Below are positions 47,777-58,619 of a stretch of 64,000 nt of DNA, piece by piece. Positions within the stretch are counted from its first letter, which is position 1. Each line of letters starts with the position of its first letter. The position numbers and the translations under genes are program-made. This DNA comes from Gentiana macrophylla. Lineage: Eukaryota > Streptophyta > Magnoliopsida > Gentianales > Gentianaceae. The stretch is from the NCBI GenBank assembly GCA_026214975.1, contig CM047806.1, positions 47,137,947 to 47,201,946 on the forward strand, read 5' to 3'. The notes below the pieces were generated by a model. That model was not told the origin of the DNA, made no database searches, and saw only the letters and a program-made list of their open reading frames with translations.

Positions 47777-49369
47777 ATGATTGAGGTCAAGTTAAATTAT
47801 TAACTCGATGCCTACTAACACACTAGCAAGAGAACTAGGTTCAATTGTAGTATAGCTAGATAGAGTCGAGGTCGATCCCACAGAGACTCGGCACAAATAA
47901 AACTCAACTTTATCCTATTAGAACTAAATTGAAAGGGCGGTCTATGACCAACTAAATGCAGTAAATAAAATAGTGACAACCACAAGACACAAAAGACCAC
48001 AAAGACAGACTAAAGACTACTAAAACACGAATAATACGGTTGATATTATCTAAACAAATAGTATTGATTACGCTAGTAGATTATAACTCCCCCATATGAA
48101 TTAGGATGATAACGAGACAAAACAAACGTTAAAGATTAATTATGATGACTACGGGAGTCATCCCCTAAGGTAGATTTAGCTCCGGTTAGGCCCTCTAAAT
48201 CATCGTGCCTCCATTACGTGACTTCGCCTTTTAATGCCTCCATCTCATATAACTTCTGACACAACTACGAAACTAGGGATGCCGGTATAAACCGTAACCT
48301 CATCTAAGCAACATTCCTAGGGTAAGGCGTACTTCTTAGATGCCGAATCAATCTATATCCTAAGTAACAATCACTTTTGGGTTTCATGTTAAATTATGAT
48401 GACAAATAATTAAGTTGATCGAGTTTAATTACTCGTTTTAATTCCAAATCGTAGAATCGGCGTGAGTCGGCCGATCATAATATTGCCTACACACATTACC
48501 ACACTCGGTCGATCGAACGACAAAGACTCGGCGACCGAGTGACACGCTCTAGTCGACCGAACACGCTTCGTCTTTGGAACAAATCATGATTACTTCTTAA
48601 CGTTTCTAACCTAAACACATGGGTTCGTAAATTAATCTACATCACGCAATCAATACAAGAAAAACTACTCCATAATAAAATACATCAGATCTACGAATAA
48701 AGTTTGCATAATTGAATAGTCATACCCTCGAAGACGAGAGTGACTCCCACTCTTTAATGCGCTCCCAAACCGGAGAATCCGATGAATCCACAACGAACGA
48801 ACATAAAAATAAAACTAAAGACGTAAAAGCTAAAATTGTATGAATTGTTTTGTGTTGTAGTGGTGTGTCTTTCTCAGCATCGTGGCTGCTGTTTATATAG
48901 GAGTTGTAGCCGACATAGGGAGAATCCAGAAGATTGACATGCATTTATCAACTTAGGCTCGGGTGACCGAATCGTACACGCTCGGTCGACCGAATGGCAT
49001 GGCTCGGTCGACCGAGCCTCCCTCTTTACGCGTTTTCAAATTCGGTTCGTCTGACTTGTTCCCCACTCCATGCTTTTGAATTGATCTGATTAATCTTTTC
49101 TTCAATGCTCCGATTTTCTTCTCTTTTATCTTGAGATCTCCCGATTGCGTGATAATTATCTTCCCGATTTATCATGATCTGCAAAATCAGCATTTATCAC
49201 ACAATTAATTGCTCTTTTATAATAAAACAATTAAATACCAATTATCATATTAATAATCACTTATCATTAAATAATAAATATAAACACGTGATTAAATATG
49301 AAATATATACAATTAACTCCGATTTAAGGTTATAATTGATGACATAAATGGGTATATTTTAATCACATC
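47777..49369 (-). repeat. Solo LTR of a gypsy (LARD-related) element, nested in the solo copia LTR
   Basis: Plus-strand start TGATTGAGGTCAAG; the reverse complement of its right end aligns with the LARD LTR start (shared GTCATCAA, CCTTAAATCG and following AT-rich words), and its left part with the LARD LTR end (tgggatcgacct, ctatactac). GACTA flanks both sides (47772-47776 and 49370-49374). Minus-strand TATATAA box at about 48890-48899 with TCGGTCGACCGA-type palindromes just upstream (48957-49020) and a further set at 48503-48562. Confidence 0.8.
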
Positions 49370-49436
49370 GACTATCGATCGATCAAAGAGGTCGCTTCAA
49401 GTTGCTGAGTTTGTTAACTCCAAAAGTTTTAAGTGT

Positions 49437-49466
49437 TAAGTTTATTCACCCCCCCCTCTAAACTTA
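49437..49466 (+). other. U5 hairpin with poly-C loop in the solo copia LTR
   Basis: TAAGTTT (49437-49443) pairs perfectly with AAACTTA (49460-49466). The loop is ATTCA plus eight C plus TCT. It is the counterpart of 19892-19929 with a different stem. Confidence 0.65.
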
Positions 49467-49497
49467 GCCAAAGCCTTTTCAATGGACCAACACTCGC

Positions 49498-50009
49498 TTT
49501 GATGAAAAGTTATTCAGATAGCCTAGTAGCTGCTGGATGTCCTATACCTAGCTCTGAGCTGATTTTGGCCATTCTTGGTGGTCTCTCCCGTGACTATGAA
49601 TCTGTGTTTGTTAACATCACATCTAGAGTTGGTTCGTTAACTTGGCCAGAAGTCAAATCCCAGCTTCTTACACATGAACGAATGCTGGAAAGGTTCAACT
49701 CTTTCTCTTCCACAATTGATCTTGGAGGTCCTATGGTCAATGATGCTTACTCTCAAACCAACACTGGTAGAGGTGGAAATCGTGCTCCTGCAAACAACAA
49801 TTCACAAGGTAGAGGCGGAAACTCCTCATCTAGAGGAGGAAGGGGTAAAGGTGGACGGACGAGTAACACCAACAATACTAATTCAAACTCTGGAAACTCC
49901 AGACCACGGCCTGTGTGCCAAATTTGTATGCAGCCTAGACACATAGCCATTGAGTGCTGGCACCGTTTTGAATCTGATTATGGAGAGACTTTCTCAAATC
50001 GCCATCATT
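49498..50009 (+). pseudogene. Copia gag, C-terminal part with zinc knuckle
   Basis: The frame resumes with L-M-K-S-Y-S-D-S-L-V-A-A-G, then L-I-L-A-I-L-G-G-L-S-R-D-Y-E-S, a Gly/Arg/Asn/Ser-rich basic stretch and a complete zinc knuckle C-Q-I-C-M-Q-P-R-H-I-A-I-E-C. It binds element RNA in an active relative. Open to 50009. Confidence 0.85.
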
Positions 50010-51250
50010 AAACAGTATCTCGCTTATCTTGCCTCTCACGACACAAAGATGGTGATCTCGATTGGTATTTGAATAGTGGTGCTACGAACCACATGACATC
50101 TGACTTAAATAATCTCAGCCTCAGGACTCCCTATGATGGTTCAGATTCTTTGGTAATTGGAAATGGTAAGAAGCTATCTATAACACATGTTGGCTCTAGT
50201 TCTATTACTCTAGTCATATACTTCATGTCCCAGAAATAGCCAAAAACTTGTTGAGTATATCCAAACTTATAGCTGATAACAATATTTTTGTTGAGTTTAC
50301 AGATGATCTGTGTTGTGTCAAAGACAAAAACGCCAAGACTATCCTGCTGCAAGGGCACTTTAGAGATGGCATGTACCAAATCCAGAGCACTAAGTTACCC
50401 CAGAGCCAGTCCAAGTCTGTCATGAGCTCCATTCACTCCAATAATACCATCAAGTCAGAGTCAAGCACTAGCACCATCTTTCTTGTGTCATCTGTTGTTT
50501 CTTCCAATGATAGTATAGATCTTTGGCATAGAAGAAAGGACATCCTAATGTAAAAGTCTTACAATGTGTTTTGAACTCTTGTAATGTTTCTGTGAATGGC
50601 AAACTCTCTTTTTGTGAAGTATGTCAGTTTGGTAAATTACATTATGTTCCTTTTCCTAGCTCTATTCATCATGCATCACAACCACTTGAACTTGTTCACA
50701 CAGACCTGTGGGGTCCTTCACCAGTCACCTCTGTAAATGGCTATCTCTATTATATCATCTTTGTTGATGATTTTAGTAGATACACTTGGGTATATCCACT
50801 AAAACACAAATCTGAGGCTTTGAATGCCTTTTTACACTTTAAAAAGCTTGTCTGAAAAATCAGTTGAACTCCACCATAAAATAACTCCAGCCAGATTGGG
50901 GGGTGAATATAGGAGTTTTGAACCTCTACTGAAAGCCTTTGGCATCCTTTTTACACACCCTTGCCCCCATACACATGCTCAAAATGGGAGAGTGGAAAGG
51001 AAGCATAGACATATTACAGAAACAGGTCTAACTCTTCTTACACAGGCTGGATTACCCCTAAAATCCTGGTGGCATAGTTTTCAATATTCTGTTCAACTTA
51101 TCAACAACCTTCCCACACCGATCCTCCACATGAACACACCATCTTATTCCTTGTTTCAAAAGCCACCAAATTACACCATGTTCAAGACCTTTGGTTGTTC
51201 TTGATACCCTTTGCTTAGACCCTATCACACAATCAAGTTCCAGTTCCACA
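50010..51250 (+). pseudogene. Copia protease and integrase (Ale-like)
   Basis: The protease active site reads W-Y-L-N-S-G-A-T-N-H-M (about 50062-50095), so the catalytic Asp is Asn. The pre-integrase part (50248-50553) is L-L-S-I-S-K-L...L-W-H-R-R. Integrase follows: H-T-D-L-W-G-P-S-P-V and V-D-D-F-S-R-Y-T-W (50571-50855), then after a frameshift near 50853 the second part with N-G-R-V-E-R-K-H-R-H-I (50824-51204). The second acidic residue region (R-L-G-G-E-Y) is altered. A linker to RT runs to about 51690. Confidence 0.83.
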
Positions 51251-51689
51251 CATAAAAGTGCACTTATTTAGGCCTTAGTCCTTGCCATAAAGGCTATATC
51301 TGCCTGGATCCTAATGGTAGGATTTACATCTCTAGAACAGTGACATTTGATGAATCCACTTTTCCTTACAAATCTAAGGATACACACTCTGCTCCTAGTC
51401 CATCAACACCACCTGCTCTTAGCATGATGCTGCCTCTACCTAAACCTACCACCTTCTAGCCTCAGATCCATAATACTGATCATGTCTCTTCTCCAACTCC
51501 TGTATCAGATAGTGCTGTGGATTCCTCTCCTACCAGGTGTGAAATACCACCCTCTCCTTCCCAGTCTCTCTCAACCTTACCTGCATCCCACTCTCCCTTA
51601 CCTTCTTCTTCCTCATCCATTGGGTCACCTCCTGTGTCATCTTCTCCACCACAACATGTTCCATCCCCACCACCCCCAAACCCACCTAT

Positions 51690-52740
51690 CACCCCATGCA
51701 AACCAGGTCTAAGAGTGGGATTTTTAAAGCAAAGAGGTTTGTAGGACTAGCCAGTCAGGTGCCTTACCACCACCAACATGAACCAACAAACGTGTTTGAA
51801 GCACTATTGGATCCTGTTTGGCACAATGCAATGAGGGAAGAATATAAAGCTCTTGTGGACAATCACACATGGGAACTAGTCCCCTCTCACCCCTCTCAAA
51901 ACCTTGTAGGGAACAAGTGGATTTACAAACTTAAGCTTAAACCTGATGGCACCATTCTCAAACATAAGGCTAGATTGGTTGCAAAGGGGTGTTTGCAACA
52001 GGATGGGGTATACTATGGAGAGACCTTTAGTCCTGTTGCTAAATCTTCTACCATAAGAGTCATTCTCACTGTAGCAGTCACTTTTCAATGGCCCATTCAA
52101 CAAGTAGATATTAATAATGCCTTCTTAAATGGCAAACTGCAAGAATCTGTGTGCATGCCCCAACCTGAAGGGTTCATTGATCCCTCTAAAGCTAATCATG
52201 TTTGCCATCTTAAGAGAGCTCTTTATGGGTTAAAACAAGCATCCCGGGCTTGGTTTGATGAATTGAAGACACAACTTCTCCACTGGGGTTTTGTTCAATC
52301 TGTTTCAGGTATTTCCCTGTTTATTTTTCATCATCAGTCTGTTGTTCTGTATGTTCTCATCTATGTAGATGATTTTATCATTACTGGGAATTCTGGAACA
52401 GTCATCAAGAAGTTTTCTGGGTATGGAAGTTTATAGGGATGACAAAGAACTTGTTTTATCCTAAAAGAAGTATGTCCTGCAACTGTTAGACCGGATCAAT
52501 ATGGCTCATATTAAACCGTGCCCCACTCCAATGGTTACAGGCAAATTACTAAAGCCTGATGATGGATCACCATTTGACAATCCCTCTTTATATAGAAGCA
52601 TATTTGGGGCTCTACAATATCTGACATTTATACGGTCAGATATTGCTTATGCAGTCAACACTCTAAGTCAATTTATGCATTCACCAACAGAGGAGCATTG
52701 GACAGCCCTTAAACCCTTCGTCTTTCTGAAAACCTTCTCA
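51690..52740 (+). pseudogene. Copia RT and partial RNase H (Ale-like)
   Basis: Frame 51696-52436 opens with M-Q-T-R-S-K-S-G and has [39 protein letters not shown] and the catalytic Y-V-D-D-F-I-I-T-G. A break near 52420-52500 loses the expected D-L-G segment. Frame 52501-52740 has P-M-V-T-G-K-L-L, Y-R-S-I-F-G-A-L-Q-Y and Y-A-V-N-T-L-S-Q-F-M, then copia similarity stops after T-A-L-K at about 52715. RNase H catalytic residues are missing. Confidence 0.85.
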
Positions 52741-53171
52741 TAGGGAAAGGGGAAAGAGGAAAGGGGATGAGTTATTTACAATTACTCATTAAGTTGTAGA
52801 AGCATCAAAAGACAATACACACATTATCTACTGATAAATAATAAGACGTGTACCATGATGAAGTTTATAGAATTATAAACTGAAGATAAAATGCGGAATT
52901 ATTATTGATGAACTAAAAGTTACAAGTTAGATTACAATGTGGCTGATCATGGGGTATCTATAACTTCATACACCTCATGAATCAATTAGAAGTAAGTTAC
53001 ATGCGGTTACAACAAACTATAGTTAAATAACCACTTTCTACATCACCGTACATTAGACTACTCAAGAGGGTCATGTCTTCACACGGTCGACAAAGTCAGA
53101 TCTTCATACAATCGACAAAAAGTGTGTCACCGACCGAACTCAAGATTCCTTCACCTCTATCTTGTAACACC
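52741..53171. other. Unassigned spacer between copia and Athila elements
   Basis: About 430 bases without recognisable coding or terminal repeats. It begins with a purine-rich stretch (gggaaaggggaaagagg), which is not followed by an LTR. Confidence 0.5.
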
Positions 53172-54599
53172 TGTTTAGGGTAAATTTTACTATATTTTCG
53201 GGCTTAATCCCTAAACAATTTACCTTATTTTTAAGGGAAATAAATGAGAAAAACGTGTTTTAACCGTTAAATTCCTATAATGGTTATTGAGGAATTATAA
53301 TTTAATTATGAGGAAATATTGAGTTTAAATGTTATTTTTGTTACACATTTTATTATTATTATTATTCGATGACTTGGTGTAACAACAATCTTGCAGGAAA
53401 TTAAAAGATATGCATGGGGATATCATTAATGGAGAAGATTTATCTCATTCAATCAAGTGATTTCAAAAAAAGGAAGAAAATCGGAGCATTGAAGAGAGGA
53501 TAAATCAGATCAGATCGAAAGAGTGAAGTGGGGGACACGGTATACGAAGCAGCGGTGTGAAAACGCGTAAGAGGGTAGGCTCGGTCGCCCGAGCCGTGCA
53601 ATTCGGTCGACCGAGTGTCTTAAGTCGGTTGACCGAGCCCCGAAGCTGCAAAATCGACGCGTTTTTCTAGATCCTTCCTTATGTCGGCCGAAACTCCTAT
53701 ATAAGCAGCACCATTTGAGCAGAAAAGAACACACAGAATTTTACACACAGAAAAAGCACCACATCACACAAAAACATGAGTTTCTTTCTTTCAATCTTGC
53801 TTGGGAGTTCGAAGATGATTGTTGGCTAAGCAATCCGCGGTGGGACAACGGAGGAAACCAATCAACAACCACACCAACTAGAGGATTTTTAGCTATATCT
53901 TAGTGAGTTAAATTTATGATTTTTCATCAATTATATATTGTTATATTGTTTATGTTTTATTGAATCGAGAGATCGATGAAACTATCGTTTGATTTGAATT
54001 TATATGAGAATATTGTTCAAAGTTGTGATCTTTTCAATTGATGCACTTAATTATAATTCGAGAGATCGTTTATAATTATTTGAGTAAAGAGTATTAGAAA
54101 TAATCTCGTGATCGTGTTTTGCATGTCGTTTTGTTTTACTTGAAAAAGAAAACGAAACCCTAGAATTCGCTTAGAAAATTTAATCGAATTCGTGATTGAT
54201 CGTTACTAAAAATTATATCTTTAGCTTGCCGTCTAGTTGGGGTTGGGTTGGTTGATTGGTGGATTCCCGTTGCCTTGCCGTTGTTTTAATTACTTGATAA
54301 ATCGAATCATTAGTATAAATCGTTGATTGCTAAGTTAGTTGTTTTAAATTCTAGTTGTTAATTGTTAATTTTCTGCAAATTTACTATTCATCGAAGTTAC
54401 TGTTCATCATCGTTTTTACTGTTCATAATTAGTTTAAACCCTAGTTTAGTTAATAGTCGTGACATAATCGATAGAATAATTGTTCCTTGATCCGATAAAC
54501 ATTCCACTCCCTTAGGACGACCCGTTAACATCCTATACTACGAACCTTATACTTGGGGTGTTTCGGTTTATAAATTATAAAACTAGTTTTTACCGAACA
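53172..54599 (+). repeat. 5' LTR of Athila-type element (1428 bp)
   Basis: Starts TGTTTAGGGTAAATTTTAC and ends TTTTACCGAACA before the PBS. The right LTR (from 62809) repeats it almost exactly. The promoter module is at 53578-53705. Confidence 0.9.
53578..53705 (+). promoter_or_regulatory. LTR promoter: three TCGGTCGACCGA-type palindromes and TATA box
   Basis: GGCTCGGTCGCCCGAGCC (53578-53595), TTCGGTCGACCGAG (53602-53615) and GTCGGTTGACCGAGCC (53624-53639) are near-palindromes spaced 22-24 bases apart. CTATATAAGCAG follows at 53697-53708. The gypsy solo LTR at 47777-49369 has the same arrangement on the minus strand. The role as transcription-factor sites is inferred. Confidence 0.65.
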
Positions 54600-54605
54600 A
54601 GTTTT

Positions 54606-54620
54606 TGGCGCCGTTGCGGG
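54606..54620 (+). promoter_or_regulatory. Primer-binding site, tRNA-Asp type
   Basis: TGGCGCCGTTGCGGG lies 6 nt after the LTR, one C shorter than the LARD PBS. Confidence 0.75.
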
Positions 54621-55400
54621 AGTCGTCGTAACGGTTGTCGGATTCTTCGAGAGGACGTTTTACGTGTCAAAGGATCGCTTTTAGCACGCAGTAGTATTTT
54701 GGCCGTAACTTTCGCTCGAGTGTCCGTTTGGAACGCAGACCCCAATTGAAAGCTCGCCCGACGCCGACGACGTGGTGAACGCCGTGAGGCCGCTTCGATC
54801 GCGCTTCGAGGTCAAAATCCACTGTTTTCCCTTCCATTTTAGCCTTAGAAGATTTCAACACATTTTTTTCACCGTCTTGGTGTTTTTCCTATTTTAGTTT
54901 TTAAATAGGTAGGTTTCTTTTCTGTTTCTTTTTTTTATCTTTTCTAGCTTTGATAATAAATATAAAAAAATAAAAAAAAAAAATAAATAAATAAAAAATA
55001 AAAACACTAAAACCTTTCAACGAGCAGCGCTCACCCATCTTCAACGCCCGTCGCTTCTTTCTCATCTGTCTTACGAGCGCCCGATTCATTGCTCAACGAG
55101 CGTTCACTTCTGAATCCTCTCTGAACTAGCGTCCACTTACACTCGACGCCGATTCGGCCTCACAAAATTTCACTTTTCGGTCTCTTCTCTCTCTTACTGT
55201 CTTTTCTAAATCCTCTAATCATCTCTACATTCCTCTCTCATCAACCCTAAGGTTGATTTCTTCTGTTCTCGCTTCTCTGGTTTATGCAAACCGGGAATAA
55301 GAAGGGAAATCTTATCTTTAACCCGAACTGAGCGAGACATTGTCGAAGAAAGATTATTTCAAAGTTACGACAAGATGGCGAACACGGTTCTAGTGATGAC
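54621..55400 (+). other. Athila 5' leader
   Basis: Non-coding, with an A-rich run (54958-55010), pyrimidine-rich stretches and words repeated loosely (cgagcg, cgcccg). No supported ORF before the gag start region. Confidence 0.6.
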
Positions 55401-56720
55401 GAACCGGAGAACCAAGGGAATAATAACCAAGATCCCGCTCAATTAAACCAAATTCGATGCAAATGTTGCAGAACCAAAGAATGCAAGCAATGACAAGCCT
55501 GGATGAACCAAAGGATGCAACAACAACAACGAGATGTTCAACGAAGAATGACCCAGCGGCGGCGCGGTATTTATCTGTGCAAGAAGACCCTTATCGCCAT
55601 ATCTTGATCAAGACTTCTTGGAAGGGCATAGACCAATCCGGCCTCCGAGAGATGGGAGGAATGCATTTTGATTTAAAGAATGGAGTTGTGGGGATGGTCC
55701 AAAATAGTTCATTCCATGGCACTTCTGCTGCAGAAGACCCACATGACTTCTTGTCTACTTTTGTGCAAATCATGAAGCGTGTCACTACCCTGGCGTTCTA
55801 CGAAGTTGTTAAATTGAAACTTTTCCCGTTTGCTTTGAGGGGTGAAGCAAATCGATGGTTTAAGTCCTTACCCCATCACTCTCTTCATAATCGGGGTGAT
55901 GTTAAAAGAGCCTTTGCTCAAATTCGTTTCACCTGGAGCGATAATGGAGCGTAAAAGAGATATAGCCACTTTGAGCAACTAGAAGGGAGAGTGTGGGAAA
56001 GGCTTGGGAGAGGTTGAATCGGTTAATGAGAAAATGCCTAACCATGGATATACTCGACATGAGCTTCTAGAATTATTCTATCAGGGTGTTACGCAACCCA
56101 ATAGAGATTACTTGGATTCCACGACTCATGGATCGTTTTTAGGAGGAGGAGATGATGCCGCCATAGGGTAGCGAAGCGATAGCTAAGAATAACATGTGGG
56201 CAACTCAAAAGAAGACCCGTGTTAGCGGAAGAAAAAAGGAGGCTGCTGAAAGTAACTCGGAGACAAGACTGCTAGTTGCTCAAATGGAAATAATGAACAA
56301 ACAACTAGCCAACATGCAAATGAAGCGACAAGAAGGGCCGGCGGATGTGAATCACTCGGGCATACATGCTGGGAATGTGATGAATGAGGAAGTACAAGCC
56401 TTGGAGAACCAGAATCAACCTTTCAGAAGCTTCATTCAAAATTCTGGTCAATCGAGTCAAACTCAAAACCGCAACTTTTCGGAAAATCCGTGGAATAGTT
56501 ATTATACACCGCCTGGTGCATCCAATAACCCAAGACCCCAAGGTAATCGGGCCAAACGCAAAATCAACAGCCCCCTACGTCTCTCGGAAGAAATTCGATG
56601 AGCTAGTTGACATGGTGAAAACACTAGCCACCGGTCAAAAGACGATGGAGAGCAGATTGGTCGATGGTGATCAACAAGCAAGCGAGACCTCAAGGAAGAC
56701 GCCGAGTTATCTGAGATAAA
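55400..56720 (+). pseudogene. Athila-type gag
   Basis: Frame 55457-55954 (165 codons) contains the retrotransposon gag core L-K-L-F-P-F-A-L-R-G-E-A-N-R-W-F-K-S-L-P and the upstream D-P-H-D-F-L-S-T-F. After a stop and frameshift it continues (56194-56601) as a Gln/Asn-rich segment with M-E-I-M-N-K-Q-L-A-N-M and a P-W-N-S-Y-Y motif typical of Athila gag C-termini. Further frameshifts follow after 56600. It would form the virus-like particle in an active relative; here it is broken. Confidence 0.85.
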
Positions 56721-57289
56721 AACCCTAAGGCGGAGATATCAATGCTTGCACCGCCATCACACCTCAATGGGAGTATGGAGAGGAGGAGTTGAATGCGATC
56801 ACCCTCGAAAGCGGTAAGGCATTGGACCCGAAAGATGTCGGAAAGCAGTAGCCCTCTCGGCGCCATGAGTTCGGGAGAGGGGCAATCGAAAATTAAATTC
56901 CAAAGAAGGCAATAGTGAGGAAGAGCTTGAGTGATGATGACTCTTGAGGGGATAGTGATGAGGATCTTGAGAAGAGGAGTTAGTAGTCAAACCCACGACT
57001 AAAAAAGAAAAGCGAGAAGTTTGTCGGATGGAAGGATAAGGAGGACGAAGCCATTAAAAGTCAAACTATAATCAATCATTCAAAACCCTTCCTTATCCGG
57101 CAAAGAAAAGAGAGAATATCCTAAACTCGACAAACAGATGACGGAGTGAGGAAGATGCTTAGAGATACTATGGTGACTATGCCACTTGCCGAGGTATTAA
57201 CGAGATGCCTAAGTCTTTGTAAGTATCTTAAGGATGCTGTGGAAGTAAAAAGAAGCTCAAGGAAATGGCGGAGGAAGTGCTAAGAGAAG

Positions 57290-57660
57290 AGTGTTCAACG
57301 GTTTCACAGAGCGTTGCAATCAAGCGAGGTGACCCGGGCGACCTTCAATCTCTTGCATGATTGAAGGCCACACGTTCCACAATGTCTTATGCGACTTCGG
57401 GGCCTCTGTCAATGTGATGCCATTGAACGTCTGCAAGAGTCTCGGGTTGGACAAAAGGCTAAGGGAGCGTCCGTCTCTCTTCGATTAGTGGACCCGAACT
57501 AGCCGTTTAGCGGTGGTTGTGTTAACAACGTCCCTAATCCATGTTAAACATCTAGTTTTTCCAATCGGTAGGTCATCTTGGATTACCATCGACAAGGAGA
57601 TGCCCACGATTCTAGGCGGCCTTTCTTAAACATTCGCCTCCACCATTGACTTCCAAATCG
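57290..57660 (+). pseudogene. Athila-type aspartic protease, decayed
   Basis: One frame reads M-I-E-G-H-T-F-H-N-V-L-C-D-F-G-A-S-V-N-V-M-P, matching the Athila protease active-site region (D-L-G-A-S-V-N style), followed by K-S-L-G-L. Frames before and after are shifted, and no open stretch covers the whole domain. Confidence 0.7.
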
Positions 57661-57887
57661 CCAAATCACTCTGAGGATAGAGGACACTTCAGTTACTCTC
57701 GGGCAAGGAAAAAGTTCTGCGGAAGCCCCAACCCAAGAGGTTTCATTCATTGAAGCAATCTATGGAGATGGACCTGACCCTGATGAAGAACTCACGGAGA
57801 TAGGAGCCCTGGATGTTATAACTCAACAACTGCGCTACTAAGCCTATGAGTAAGCGGAAAATGCAGGACATTCCAGGATGAGCTTGG

Positions 57888-58619
57888 ATGATTTTGAAAG
57901 AGCTCAACCAACCGGACTTTAACCTCGCAGAGGAGGAAGTTTTAATGGGTAGTTGGGACGAAATAGAATTCTGGAAAGAAACTACTCATTGGGAGTTGGA
58001 TGATTGGGAGCAGCTTGCAGAAGAGCTTGAAGAAGAAGAACTTAAGAAGATGGTTAAGCATAATAAAGAAAAAACGGAAGCTGACAGGAAGATTCCTCTA
58101 GATGATGTCATTCAATACCTTTCTGGGGTTACACCTCAGGAAGATGAGGTGTTTTTCAGTCAACCGGTCCAAGCTCACAAGGAAACAGGTGGTCCCTTAA
58201 AATCTAGTATCGAGCAGCCACCTACTGACTTAGAGTTGAAACCACTTCTGCAGCACCTAAAATACATCTTCCTTAAAGATGGTGATAAGTTGCCCTTGAT
58301 CATCTCATCTAAACTCGAGCCGGGCAAGCGCGAATTAATTAAAGTGCTTGAGAAACATATCCTCGCGTTCGGATGGCGGTGGGCGATATCGGAGAATCGA
58401 CCAGGCGTGTGCATGCATAAGATCCGAACGGAGGAAGGAGCGAAAAAGGTCGAGACAACCTCAAAGGAGGCTGAATCCGCACATGCGGAGGTTGTCAAAA
58501 GGAGATCATAAAATGGCTCGATATGGGTATTATCTACGCCATCGCCGATAGTGAGTGGGTCGATCCTACTCAAGTTGTGCCAAAGAATGGGGAATTACGG
58601 TGGAAAAGAGCGAAAAAGG
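57888..58619 (+). pseudogene. PR-RT linker and RT N-terminal region
   Basis: A 207-codon frame with a Glu-rich stretch, then L-E-L-K-P-L-L-Q-H-L-K-Y-I-F-L and A-F-G-W-R-W-A-I and C-M-H-K-I, the conserved N-terminal RT approach of Athila pol. After S-K-E-A-E-S it is frameshifted (58470), continuing as E-I-I-K-W in another frame and V-D-P-T-Q-V-V-P-K. Confidence 0.8.

Larger units (their letters stand above)
46186..49492 (+). repeat. Solo LTR of a Sire-like copia, itself split by another solo LTR
   Basis: Begins TGTTGGACTTATTTTTAAGTTTTAGTGATG and ends GGACCAACA (6-bp TGTTGG/CCAACA inverted ends). The start resembles the Sire-type LTR at 21258. Target duplication CTCGT (46181-46185) and CTCGC (49493-49497), four of five matching. 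Without the inner insertion it is about 1.7 kb. It has the poly-C U5 hairpin at 49437-49466. No internal region is present, so it formed by LTR-LTR recombination. Confidence 0.82.
45336..52740 (+). mobile_element. Ale-like Ty1/copia element, 3'-truncated, with two nested solo LTRs
   Basis: A short 5' LTR, iMet-type PBS, gag, protease, integrase, RT and RNase H follow in order on the plus strand. Gag is split at 46185/49493 by a solo LTR. The RNase H is broken at about 52720 and no 3' LTR was found. Stops and frameshifts show it is dead. Confidence 0.85.

Noticed and set aside
51480..51744. Overlapping Pro/Ser-rich ORFs on both strands
   Set aside because: They are shadows of the variable linker between copia integrase and RT.
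53510..53734. Minus-strand ORF repeated at 63086-63370
   Set aside because: It lies in both Athila LTRs and crosses the promoter palindromes; repetition follows from the LTR and not from coding selection.
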